DNA from: a virus
IMG/VR virus record: IMGVR_UViG_3300032213_001749
Location: 1-25,358 of that record
Direction: 5' to 3' (one strand)
Length of the DNA stretch: 25,358 nucleotides
The stretch's first letter is position 1; each line of letters opens with the position of its first letter. Below the pieces are notes generated by a model. The model was given only the letters and a program-made list of their open reading frames with translations, was not told the origin of the DNA and ran no database searches. The translations under genes and the position numbers were made by a program. Positions 5,446 through 13,010 of the stretch are shown here, in pieces.

Positions 5446-6251
5446 TCGGTGATCGTCGCAAGCTGGTAGATCGATCCGCGCAGGTTCGACACGTTGCTGC
5501 CGTTGCTCAGCAGGTAGTCGGTTGCACCGGGGTAGAGCGTCGTGCGAGCGGTGTTGATCGAAACGCCGGTAGACTCGACCAGGATCGGCGCGCACGTTGT
5601 CGCCGTGCCCCCGCCAAACCACATGCCGCGATAGGATTCGACGAGCGGCGACGTGCTGACGCGCTGGCCGTACCACGGCGTAAAGGCGGGCGTTGACGAA
5701 CTGCACACCCTGCGAAAGTCCACTGTGTACCGATCCCAACCCTCCTGATCCGTGGTCGCTTCCTGCTCCTCGTCGAACACCCACGCGAGAACGCACGACC
5801 CAACCCCCGGCACATCCTCGGCAGTCGGCGTTCCAACCGAGAAGTCCGCCAGTTGCGCGAACGCCAGACGACCAGTCACGCCGGACCCGGAGAACACGTT
5901 GTCGCCTAGATCGGCAACGTCCATCGACCCGCTGACGTACCACCCCGCAGGCCGGTAAAAAATTCGCCCGATGGGATGCGCTGCCCCGGTGTTGAGGTTG
6001 ATTGGCTGGTCGTACGCCTCGGGAATAGACGTTGCGTAGGTGAGCGTGATTGGCGACGACGTTTCGAGAAGCGTCGCCACGTCACCAGTCGGGCAGAACA
6101 CGTTTGAGCCGGGCGATGTCTCGGCAACGGTGTCGCCCCAAAGCTGGAACTCGACCGTCAGCGTATTGACCGCGTTCGACGCATCGCCACGGAAGATTCG
6201 ATCCACACAACATGCCGTCGTGCAGCAGCAAGCCCCCATTCCCATTCCCAC
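5442..6251 (-). CDS. Hypothetical tail-associated protein with Cys-rich N-terminus
   Basis: GTG 6251 is preceded by AAGGAG at seven bases, so it is preferred to the two following ATGs. The 269-residue protein starts MGMGMGACCCTTACC, with five cysteines in the first 15 residues. It is otherwise beta-rich with many Ser, Thr and Gly, like receptor-binding or tail-decoration proteins. No domain is recognised. It begins one base after the stop of the previous gene, and its TGA overlaps the start of the glycosyltransferase, so it is part of the late tail operon. The clustered N-terminal cysteines could bind metal or form disulfides. Confidence 0.65.
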   Translation of the reverse strand: MGMGMGACCCTTACCVDRIFRGDASNAVNTLTVEFQLWGDTVAETSPGSNVFCPTGDVATLLETSSPITLTYATSIPEAYDQPINLNTGAAHPIGRIFYRPAGWYVSGSMDVADLGDNVFSGSGVTGRLAFAQLADFSVGTPTAEDVPGVGSCVLAWVFDEEQEATTDQEGWDRYTVDFRRVCSSSTPAFTPWYGQRVSTSPLVESYRGMWFGGGTATTCAPILVESTGVSINTARTTLYPGATDYLLSNGSNVSNLRGSIYQLATITE

Positions 6252-6252
6252 G

Positions 6253-6519
6253 TTAGCACTCCTTGCCGGTGATTTCCCAGCCGTGCGGGAACCGCGTCAG
6301 GTGAACCCATCGCCCGGAGTCAACGTACGTCATCCGCGTATAGGCCGAGACCGTGAGCGCCGTTGCCGAGAGCGAAGCCGCCGTCGATCCACGCCACAGC
6401 GTCACCACGCCCGACGCACCTTTGGCGATGTAGGCATTGGCCTTGCCCACGGCGACCGTGCCATCCGTGACCGCGAGTCGTGGCGCGTCGCCGACCGGCC
6501 TCAGGTGTCCCGCTTGCAT
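6253..6519 (-). CDS. Hypothetical 88-residue tail-region protein
   Basis: ATG 6519 follows GGGGGTG and sits two bases after the stop of the hub-like gene. The protein is beta-rich with the repeated pattern small-hydrophobic/Thr-Ser (VTDGTVAVGKANAYIAKGASGVVTLW). It could be a small tail-tip or fibre accessory, but no family is recognised. Its TAA is followed after one base by the GTG of the next gene. Confidence 0.6.
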   Translation of the reverse strand: MQAGHLRPVGDAPRLAVTDGTVAVGKANAYIAKGASGVVTLWRGSTAASLSATALTVSAYTRMTYVDSGRWVHLTRFPHGWEITGKEC

Positions 6520-6521
6520 AG

Positions 6522-8573
6522 CTACACCCCCGCCGCGATGTCGTCAAACGTCTGGAGCGTTAGGACCGTCGTCATTTGCGTGAACTCAATGCCCGTGATC
6601 TGCGGATATCGCTTTGTGGCATTCGTCGCGGCGTTGCTGTTGAACGACAGGCCGCGCCCTTCCACCTCTTTGACGAGGTCGCCGATTTCGTATTCAGGGT
6701 GGTAGCCTTCAAGCGTGACCTGCGGCGAGACTCTGGCAGACTGCTCTTGGTCTCGCAGCTTGATGGCGTACGTCTCCAGTGCCGTCGTGTCGTCCGCAGT
6801 GTCTGCCGTCGAGAGCGGCGTAATCAACGCCAATTCGCTGTAGCGGGATTTGTACGTCGCCCCGCTATCGGTGATCCGCACCCGCTTATGGAACCGCCCC
6901 GACAGGTCAACCACCAGCTTGATATCCTCAGCATTCGGTGACGTTGCCGCCCGTGAGGATGTGTAAGACAGCCGCTGGTCGGATCGCAGGCACGCGGTGA
7001 TCCGCAATTGTGCGTCAGCCCCCAGCGCGATCAGTTGTTCCGGCGGCTTTTGCCCCGTGAACAGGATGCCGCATTCGCGTTCTAACACTTGATAGTGCCC
7101 GTTCGTGAGCGACAGAACATCTTTCCAGTAGCCGGTGTACGCGGGCGTGCCTTCTTCAGCGTACGCATCAGCCGGGACAAAGTATTCGACCAGCACATCC
7201 CGCCGTCCGTCGTCGGCCCGCTTGGTCAAAGGCGCGTAGAACTTCCGGCGTCGGCTGATGTTGTTCGCCCCGAGCGGACGCAACGCACCTTCACCCGCAG
7301 CCCGGTCGAGGATCGCGTTCACGTCGAAAGTCGTGTTGCCGGTCCGCGTTGCCGTGTAGTCGCCGACTTCGTTCAACACCCACTTCCGCCACACGTCGGG
7401 CTTTTTTTCGTACTGGCTCGGAAGGTCGGTTGTCGGGTCGGTTGACTTGGCCAGCGCGTCAGCGGTCAGGCTGTCATCGCTCGCCACCCATGCACGTTGA
7501 AGCGGAAACGTCCCTTCGACTTCGAGATGCGAGCCGTACGCCTGGACGATGTTGAACGCCTCCGCAATGTTCCATTCGCACGAAACCGCCGCGACGTTGG
7601 CCGTGTTGGTCTTGCGGTCCTTGCCCTCGGCAGGCAGCTTCACCGTTTTTTCCGTGCCGGTCCCGCGTTTGAACACCGTGATCCGCCGTTGAACTTCGTC
7701 TTCGTCGGAACTGTTTTTGCCAATTGAGTAGCGGACAAACCAGAGGTAGCCGTGAGGCACCAGCAGCTTATCCAGCGCCTCGGGCAGGTAGACGCCGCGC
7801 GGAATCGTCCAGTCCCGCAGCACCGGCGCGGAGTCAAACACCTTCGCCAGCGCCTGAAAGTCGGGATTCTTGATGTACTCCTCATCGGGGTTGAGCAGGT
7901 AGCACAGCGACATAACCGCCTGTGCAAGCGTCCATTCCTCGGCAGACTGGTCAAGAATGGTTTGTGCCCCGGTTGTCCGCACCGACTCCGGGTCGATCCA
8001 TGTGTACCATCGCGACCCGGTTGCCGCGTCGAGTTCGATGTACCAGTTGCTTCGGTTGTTGAGAATCCGCCGGTCAATCTCCGGGTTGAAGCGTACGTCG
8101 TCTTCGATCGTCCGGTAGACGGTCTGCGCCGATTCGTCCTCAGTCTTGAAACGCCAGCCCACGAGCGGTGTGCCAAAGTGCCATTGCTCGGTGCGTGCGG
8201 TCGCCTTCGCGATCTGCTGGCCCCGGTCGTCGAGAGTCAGCGAGGCAACGCCCATTTCGCCCCGGAACACCACGTCGGCAGGCGGTGACGTTTCTTCGTC
8301 ATCCTTCGCCGCTGGTGCCGCGATAACGTCTACCTTTTTGCGGTAGTCCACCGGCGTCTTGATGTCCGCGATAATCTTGTCAGTCGCGTACGTGAACTCC
8401 GCAGTGTCCAGCCGCTGCCCACCCGCAGACCGCTTGATTGACTCGACGCGGTACTCTTTGGTTTCGTCCGTGTCGTCTGGCTGGTCGTCGCCGTCCGACA
8501 GGCGCACCGCGAAACGCTGCACCGGCTGGGATGCAGTGTTGTTGACCTTGCTTGTGAGCGGCGGAGCAGCCAT
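6522..8573 (-). CDS. Baseplate/tail-hub-like protein
   Basis: This 683-residue protein starts with an ATG overlapping the preceding TAA (TAATG). The N-terminus has the feel of a phage hub protein of the gpD/gp44 type: alternating strands about residues 20-125 (YRVESIKRSAGG, AEFTYATDKI, VFRGEMGVASLTLDD). A central helical and aromatic region follows. The C-terminal segment (about 600-683, beginning YHPEYEIGDLVKEVEG) reads like the final beta structure of tail-hub proteins (PQITGIEFTQMTTVLTLQTFDD). Hub proteins cap the distal tail and hold the tape measure and fibres. Placement after the tape measure and fibre genes fits. The homology is inferred from pattern and context only. Confidence 0.5.
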   Translation of the reverse strand: MAAPPLTSKVNNTASQPVQRFAVRLSDGDDQPDDTDETKEYRVESIKRSAGGQRLDTAEFTYATDKIIADIKTPVDYRKKVDVIAAPAAKDDEETSPPADVVFRGEMGVASLTLDDRGQQIAKATARTEQWHFGTPLVGWRFKTEDESAQTVYRTIEDDVRFNPEIDRRILNNRSNWYIELDAATGSRWYTWIDPESVRTTGAQTILDQSAEEWTLAQAVMSLCYLLNPDEEYIKNPDFQALAKVFDSAPVLRDWTIPRGVYLPEALDKLLVPHGYLWFVRYSIGKNSSDEDEVQRRITVFKRGTGTEKTVKLPAEGKDRKTNTANVAAVSCEWNIAEAFNIVQAYGSHLEVEGTFPLQRAWVASDDSLTADALAKSTDPTTDLPSQYEKKPDVWRKWVLNEVGDYTATRTGNTTFDVNAILDRAAGEGALRPLGANNISRRRKFYAPLTKRADDGRRDVLVEYFVPADAYAEEGTPAYTGYWKDVLSLTNGHYQVLERECGILFTGQKPPEQLIALGADAQLRITACLRSDQRLSYTSSRAATSPNAEDIKLVVDLSGRFHKRVRITDSGATYKSRYSELALITPLSTADTADDTTALETYAIKLRDQEQSARVSPQVTLEGYHPEYEIGDLVKEVEGRGLSFNSNAATNATKRYPQITGIEFTQMTTVLTLQTFDDIAAGV

Positions 8574-9253
8574 TAGGACGCAATCAGAGAAGCGGAAGGG
8601 GCACTCGGCCCGGTCGTGTCAGCCGTGAACGTGATGCCGGTGAGCAGGTCATACGTTGCGACGCCGACCGTGGCAAAAATCTTGACCGTGTAGGCGGACG
8701 CAGACGACAAGCCCACGTAATCAAAGTCGATGAACGTATCCCCGCCCGTGTAGGCGACCGTGACGTTAGACGGCGACGTTGGCCCGGCAGTTCTGGCCAC
8801 CGTAAATGATTCCGGTTGCAGGCCCGAGAGCGACGGCGTGTACCGCGCTTTGATCCGCACGTCACCGCCTGCCCGCACCTGCGTCTCGAGCAGCACGAGC
8901 GACCCCTGAACGCCCGAGGTGTCGTTTCCGCTGCCGTCGAGAATCAACAGCCGCGTGCCCTGCGACACTTCCAGTTCCACGTCATCGAGGTACGGCCGAA
9001 TCTGAAACCGCACCGCCAGCCCGGCATAGGCCGACACGTTGAGCGTAAACGTCTCTGTCGGTGCAGCTTGCGAGGCCACCCGCGCCGTCTTAGACGTGCG
9101 AAAAGCCCGCATCGACTGCGGCAGGTCGCACCGGTCGTTTCGGTACGTGATCGCAGCCGCGCCCGGATCGGTTGCCCCAGAGGCAAGGTACAGCGACACG
9201 CCTTCGCCGGAGAAGGGTCGGTGCGAGTAGATTCTTCGTCGCGCTTGCAGCAT
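8573..9253 (-). CDS. Hypothetical beta-rich tail protein
   Basis: The 226-residue protein looks all-beta. Its C-terminal half (about residues 150-215) reads like an Ig/FN3-type sandwich (TVARTAGPTSPSNVTVAYTGG followed by YVGLSSASAYTVKIFATVG). Such domains are common in tail-tip proteins and fibres and mediate surface contacts. No catalytic motif is visible. The start lacks a strong ribosome-binding site but follows the previous stop by five bases; its own stop overlaps the hub-like gene's ATG. Confidence 0.6.
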   Translation of the reverse strand: MLQARRRIYSHRPFSGEGVSLYLASGATDPGAAAITYRNDRCDLPQSMRAFRTSKTARVASQAAPTETFTLNVSAYAGLAVRFQIRPYLDDVELEVSQGTRLLILDGSGNDTSGVQGSLVLLETQVRAGGDVRIKARYTPSLSGLQPESFTVARTAGPTSPSNVTVAYTGGDTFIDFDYVGLSSASAYTVKIFATVGVATYDLLTGITFTADTTGPSAPSASLIAS

Positions 9254-9258
9254 GGTCG

Positions 9259-9933
9259 TTACCCAAAATTTGCGACAGGGAGCTTGAACGTCGTTGCCGT
9301 GCCCGAGACCGTGGCCGCGAGCGTGTGCTGATACGCACGGTCTGCGGTATAGCCGGGCGACGACTGCGACACGTTAAAATCGCCTTGACTCGTGACGGTT
9401 GCCGCCGACGAGGCGTACAGGTCAGCCCCGGCCCCGTGTTCGCGAGCGGTGACGGTGCAGGTTGCCGTCGAGTCGAGCGAATACACGTCAATCGGCTTGC
9501 CGTTCCGCAGGATCGTCACGATACCCCGCATTGTCGGCGTACCGCTGATCGTCGTGTACACCGGGCAAAACTCGATGTCCAACTCGTCTTCGCCGATCTC
9601 CGCAGCCTGCACCGCAAACGACGTGCGGTAGTTGATCGCGGTATCTGTCAGCGGTGCCGCAGACCCGCCAGCCCGCTCGTAAAACGTGATCCAATACCGG
9701 ACAGTCGCCAGCGTCTTGTTCAGCCGTGACAGGTCAAGCGAGTAGATGTAATTCGACTTGCCCGATCCACCGCCGCCGGTCTGCTCGGTGAGGGCGACCG
9801 TTGGCGTTGTGGCGGACCCCAGCGCCTTGAACGTGTTGTCGTTGAAGTCCAGCACGTTGCCAGCCGCGTTCGTGACGACAGCGTAGACGTTCTTGGTTTC
9901 CGTGTAGTCGATGTTCCAGACGTACGAAGCCAT
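9259..9933 (-). CDS. Hypothetical tail-tip or fibre-associated protein
   Basis: ATG 9933 is preceded by GGAG nine bases upstream and begins where the fibre gene ends. The 224-residue protein has an N-terminal beta domain (VWNIDYTETKNVYAVVTN...VLDFNDNTF), a Gly/Ser linker (GGGGSGKSN, about residues 53-61), and a second beta domain (about 65-224). The first part resembles small domains found in phage upper-baseplate or fibre-anchoring proteins, but I cannot name a family. Its position between fibre and hub genes suggests a structural role at the tail tip. Confidence 0.6.
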   Translation of the reverse strand: MASYVWNIDYTETKNVYAVVTNAAGNVLDFNDNTFKALGSATTPTVALTEQTGGGGSGKSNYIYSLDLSRLNKTLATVRYWITFYERAGGSAAPLTDTAINYRTSFAVQAAEIGEDELDIEFCPVYTTISGTPTMRGIVTILRNGKPIDVYSLDSTATCTVTAREHGAGADLYASSAATVTSQGDFNVSQSSPGYTADRAYQHTLAATVSGTATTFKLPVANFG

Positions 9934-11781
9934 TTATGCAATCTCCGCATCTGCCGTAAGGTGGAAAGTGTTCTCTGCGCTGGTCGCGCCCGTGGTGATC
10001 CCGACGAAAATGCCCGTGTCGTTCGCCCCGCCGACTGCCGCCGTTCGGTCTGCCGAGTTTGTGGTGTCGCGAATCGTGCCAGTCGAGCTACTGATCGGGT
10101 TGTAGACGACAACTGTAGGGGCGCGGTGCATGCGCTGGCGGAACTTGGTGGCAAAACCGCCAGTCGCGTAGGACGTGTAGAATCGCTCGGCCCCTTGGTT
10201 GTTGCCGACCGCCGTTGTCGGAGTTTGCGTGGTGGCAAACGTCTTGTAGAAGTACCGCTCGCACTCGGCCAATTCCGCAGCATCAGGATTTGCGGAGAAT
10301 GATCGCGACGTAGTTCCTTCAAACAGGTCTGCGCTCCTTAGCGTCAACTGAACGGTTGACGTGCTATCTCGCCACACCATCACGCAAAGGTTGCTTGCCG
10401 ATGAAGATACAGTTCCAGAGCATGACACAGTTTGCGGTGATCCAGCCGTGATTGACGCGCTGCCGGTTGCGACGACAGAAAGCGTCGTTGAGTTGAAAAA
10501 GTTTCCGGGCGTAAACGTCCCGCTTGACCAGTTATTGACAGGGTCTCGGTTGACTCCAAGGTCATCTATCGTCCCTGTCCATTCGAGGATTGCCACCCGC
10601 ACTGTTTCAGTTCCACTGCTTAGGTCTGCCAAAACTGAAAAGTTCAGGGTTTTTCCCAACTGCGTTCGAGTTTGGTTGTTGCTCAGCCATTGCGCCACAC
10701 CGAACCGGCCAGTAACAAGCGAGCCAATGCGGAGGCCATTGCCAGTCAACTGAGTGCCCCTGCCATTAGCAATTGCAGAGTCAGATAGGTATAGCCACCT
10801 GTCGCACGCCGAGAAGCTGTTATCAAGAGCGCCAGTCGATATCGACACCGTGGACGCAGTCGCCGAAGCGTTGGCGCTCATCGTGAACGACGTTGAAGAA
10901 ACGATAGAGGCGACTGTCGTGCCCGCAGGAATTCCAGAGCCAGACACGCCAACGCCGATGTCAAGATTTGCCACAGACGAGACGCTATTAACGGTCGCTG
11001 AACCGCTGGCCAGATTGCCTGTGATCGTCCCCGTACCAGAGCCTCTCTGTGCAACTGAAAACGCCCCGTTGATAAGCAGGTTTCGAGCTACCGTTGTTGC
11101 CGCAGTCACCGCGATTGTCGGGTTTCCGCTGACACCATCCCCGTTGGTGACGGTCACGCCACTGCCAGCCGTAATCGTCCGCGTCGTTGCCGTGCCGTCG
11201 CCCGTTCGCACCACGACACCCGTAGACGACAGCCCCTCATAGGCGGCGAGGTCGTTGGCAAGGGCGATTGTCGGGTTTCCTGATACGCCATCGCCGTTTG
11301 TGACGCTGATTCCCGCAGCCGGTCCCGTCAGCGTGCGTGCAGACGCCGTTCCGTCACCGGTGCGAGCGACCAGTCCAGTCGTAGACAGCCCCTCATACGC
11401 CGCAAGATCATTCGCCAAGGCGAGCGTAGGATTCCCGCTCACGCCGTCTCCGTTGCTCACCGTGATCCCGGCAGCCGGGGCGGTGATTGTCCGCGTGGTC
11501 ATCGTGTCCGTAGCCGTGCGAGCCACGAGGCCCGTACCGCTCAGCCCCTCGACGGCGGCAAGATCGTTTGCGAGCGCCAGCGTCGGATTGCCAGCGACCC
11601 CGCCGCCATTCGTGACGGTCACGCCTGCCGCCGGGGCGGTGATAGTCCGCAATGCCCAGGTATTGTCTGCCGTGCGAGCCGCGAGACCGGTCCCCGTCAG
11701 CGCCTCGATAGCCTGCACATCAGCCGCGCCGACGAGGTCAGCAAAAGCCGTCTTCATCTGGATCGTCGGTTCCGCACTCAT
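9934..11781 (-). CDS. Tail fibre / receptor-binding protein with N-terminal 52-residue repeats
   Basis: The 615-residue protein starts at ATG 11781 after CAGGAG. Residues 26 to about 229 are four repeats of about 52 residues built on EGLSxTGLVARTxD...TRTITAPAAGITVSNGDGVSGNPTLALANDLAA. Such repeats form the triple beta-helical shafts of phage fibres. Residues from about 232 (NLLINGAFSVAQRG) form a carbohydrate-binding-like C-terminal region ending with the ECERYFYKTF motif common in tail fibres. Its role is recognition of the host surface. The DNA of the C-terminal part (roughly 10000-11050) looks clearly less GC-rich and uses more A/T-ending codons than flanking genes, suggesting domain exchange. 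Confidence 0.85.
   Translation of the reverse strand: MSAEPTIQMKTAFADLVGAADVQAIEALTGTGLAARTADNTWALRTITAPAAGVTVTNGGGVAGNPTLALANDLAAVEGLSGTGLVARTATDTMTTRTITAPAAGITVSNGDGVSGNPTLALANDLAAYEGLSTTGLVARTGDGTASARTLTGPAAGISVTNGDGVSGNPTIALANDLAAYEGLSSTGVVVRTGDGTATTRTITAGSGVTVTNGDGVSGNPTIAVTAATTVARNLLINGAFSVAQRGSGTGTITGNLASGSATVNSVSSVANLDIGVGVSGSGIPAGTTVASIVSSTSFTMSANASATASTVSISTGALDNSFSACDRWLYLSDSAIANGRGTQLTGNGLRIGSLVTGRFGVAQWLSNNQTRTQLGKTLNFSVLADLSSGTETVRVAILEWTGTIDDLGVNRDPVNNWSSGTFTPGNFFNSTTLSVVATGSASITAGSPQTVSCSGTVSSSASNLCVMVWRDSTSTVQLTLRSADLFEGTTSRSFSANPDAAELAECERYFYKTFATTQTPTTAVGNNQGAERFYTSYATGGFATKFRQRMHRAPTVVVYNPISSSTGTIRDTTNSADRTAAVGGANDTGIFVGITTGATSAENTFHLTADAEIA
11095..11706 (-). repeat. Four tandem 156-bp coding repeats of the fibre shaft
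   Basis: The units begin at about 11706, 11550, 11394 and 11238. Each encodes about 52 residues; the last is a few residues shorter (AGSGVTV for APAAGITV). DNA identity between units is visible but incomplete, so they have been diverging and may recombine or expand. Confidence 0.8.
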
Positions 11782-11784
11782 GCG

Positions 11785-12423
11785 TTATCGCTCCTGGTAG
11801 TCGTAGGTGATCGTGGCCGTACCGCTCGTTGCGGTGACTTGAAATCGTGCGCCGTCCGTCGCCAGTGCAAAGTCAGGCGGCTGCGTCGAAAGCGTTGCTG
11901 TCAGCGACGTGACCGATCCCCGGTTGCCGCTCTCGGGTTTGTCGTCAATGCCGTACGCCACAAAGGCATACTCGCCGCTCGGCCCGATTGGCTCGCTCGT
12001 CAGCGTGTACGAACCGTCCGTGTAGAACAGGCCCCGCACCTCGTTCGCGTAGTTGACCGCCCCGCCCGGAGTGTCAGCCCACGCGATGGCGACAAGCCGA
12101 GAATCGGAGGGCCAAGCGCTCGTCGTGATCGTCACTTCCGCTTTGTTGTACGGACGCGGCGGCAGGTCCGGCCCGTAGTCGGTCAGCACGTTGTCGGGAT
12201 CGACCGCCACCACGGCGAAAAACTGAGGCCAAAGCGAGACACTGACCGGCGCGGCGATGAACCGCTCGTTCGTGTTGACCGTCGAGCCGATCAGCGACCG
12301 GCCCGCGTAAAGCTGGTACTGGTACTGGCTTCCGTAGGTCGAAACGAAATCGGCCCGGATCGCCGTGGGATTTGTCCAGCGGAGCGAGGTGATCCTCAGC
12401 CCGCCAAGGTATGGAGCGGCCAT
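11785..12423 (-). CDS. Hypothetical beta-rich tail protein
   Basis: The 212-residue protein begins one base after the upstream stop (TGA-C-ATG). It looks like two or three beta-sandwich segments (about 10-75 and 90-205), with patterns such as YQYQLYAGRSLIGSTV and YAFVAYGIDD typical of FN3-like tail modules. It lies between a distal-tail candidate and the fibre, so it may connect the fibre to the tail tip. No enzyme motif is seen. Confidence 0.6.
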   Translation of the reverse strand: MAAPYLGGLRITSLRWTNPTAIRADFVSTYGSQYQYQLYAGRSLIGSTVNTNERFIAAPVSVSLWPQFFAVVAVDPDNVLTDYGPDLPPRPYNKAEVTITTSAWPSDSRLVAIAWADTPGGAVNYANEVRGLFYTDGSYTLTSEPIGPSGEYAFVAYGIDDKPESGNRGSVTSLTATLSTQPPDFALATDGARFQVTATSGTATITYDYQER

Positions 12424-12424
12424 G

Positions 12425-12829
12425 TCACGTCCTCAACTGGCGGAAGGTGAGTTCAAGTTCGGCCATCCAGCCGGAGTAGCCCGAGACCGACGAAGCCCCG
12501 GAAACAGGGATCGGCCCACGCAATCGGCGGACGCTCACGAGCGTGCAGTTCCCGAACGTGCGCGCGATCAGGCCGCTTTCGACGAGGCTGCCGTTTGTGT
12601 TTTGCAGGGCTTCTAGGTTGACGATGGCGGTGTTGCAGGCTGATGATGTCGAGTATGAATTGAACAGCGTGACATTGACTTGGAATTCTCGGGCAGCCGT
12701 TTGCCCTCGGACTTCCGTTGCCCCTCGCGTTCCGGCGGTCGCGACTTCCGAGCGCAACGCTTCCGGGGCAGGGGGCAGAATCTCCCCGTTGATGCCCGGA
12801 ATCGACGTTCCTCGAAAGGTGATTGCCAT
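12425..12829 (-). CDS. Probable distal-tail or tail-tip protein
   Basis: The 134-residue protein follows the tape measure gene, the classical place for the distal tail protein. It begins MAITFRGTSIPGINGE and ends in a strand (WMAELELTFRQLRT), a pattern I associate with small structural tail proteins, but the family is not certain. Its ATG (minus strand) shares two bases with the ATG of a plus-strand membrane ORF, and 137 bases separate it from the tape measure stop. A weak AGAAGA precedes the start. This unusual gap is where the minus-strand operon is least tightly packed. Confidence 0.6.
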   Translation of the reverse strand: MAITFRGTSIPGINGEILPPAPEALRSEVATAGTRGATEVRGQTAAREFQVNVTLFNSYSTSSACNTAIVNLEALQNTNGSLVESGLIARTFGNCTLVSVRRLRGPIPVSGASSVSGYSGWMAELELTFRQLRT

Positions 12830-13010
12830 GATTGTCTTCTATGAGTTGCTGCGGTTCGCCTGCGTTGTTGGGTTTCTGTTTTCGCTGGTGGCTCTTGCGA
12901 GTATTGAGGGGGCTTGGAACGGGGTTGTTTGGTCGTGCCTTTTGTTCATCGCAGCCGATATTGCAGCTACCTTCCGCCGGTCCCAGCAGCAGCCGAAGCA
13001 GGCTTCTTAG
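12828..13010 (+). CDS. Possible two-helix membrane protein on the opposite strand of the tail operon
   Basis: ATG 12828 is preceded by AAAGGTGA at about five bases, a good ribosome-binding site on the plus strand. It opens 60 codons. Two hydrophobic helices are visible (about residues 6-26, LLRFACVVGFLFSLVALASI, and 29-48, AWNGVVWSCLLFIAADIAATF), followed by a polar tail (RRSQQQPKQAS). The order resembles a small holin or a superinfection-type membrane protein. Many codons end in T, unlike its neighbours. It fills the only sizeable gap in this stretch of the late operon, reaching 44 bases into the antisense of the tape measure gene. No convincing plus-strand promoter was found, so translation is unproven. 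Confidence 0.45.
   Translation: MIVFYELLRFACVVGFLFSLVALASIEGAWNGVVWSCLLFIAADIAATFRRSQQQPKQAS

Noticed and set aside
5446-5943. Upstream extension of the glycosyltransferase frame
   Set aside because: It overlaps the preceding gene almost entirely, is Arg/Val-rich shadow sequence, and the ATG at 5445 is coupled to the previous stop.
11095-11706. Regular repeats as a CRISPR array
   Set aside because: Units are 156 bp, coding and without spacer/repeat alternation; they encode fibre shaft repeats.
10754-11800. Two plus-strand frames opposite the fibre repeats
   Set aside because: Their repeats mirror the fibre repeats and encode Pro/Val-rich low-complexity sequence; the minus-strand frame explains the region.
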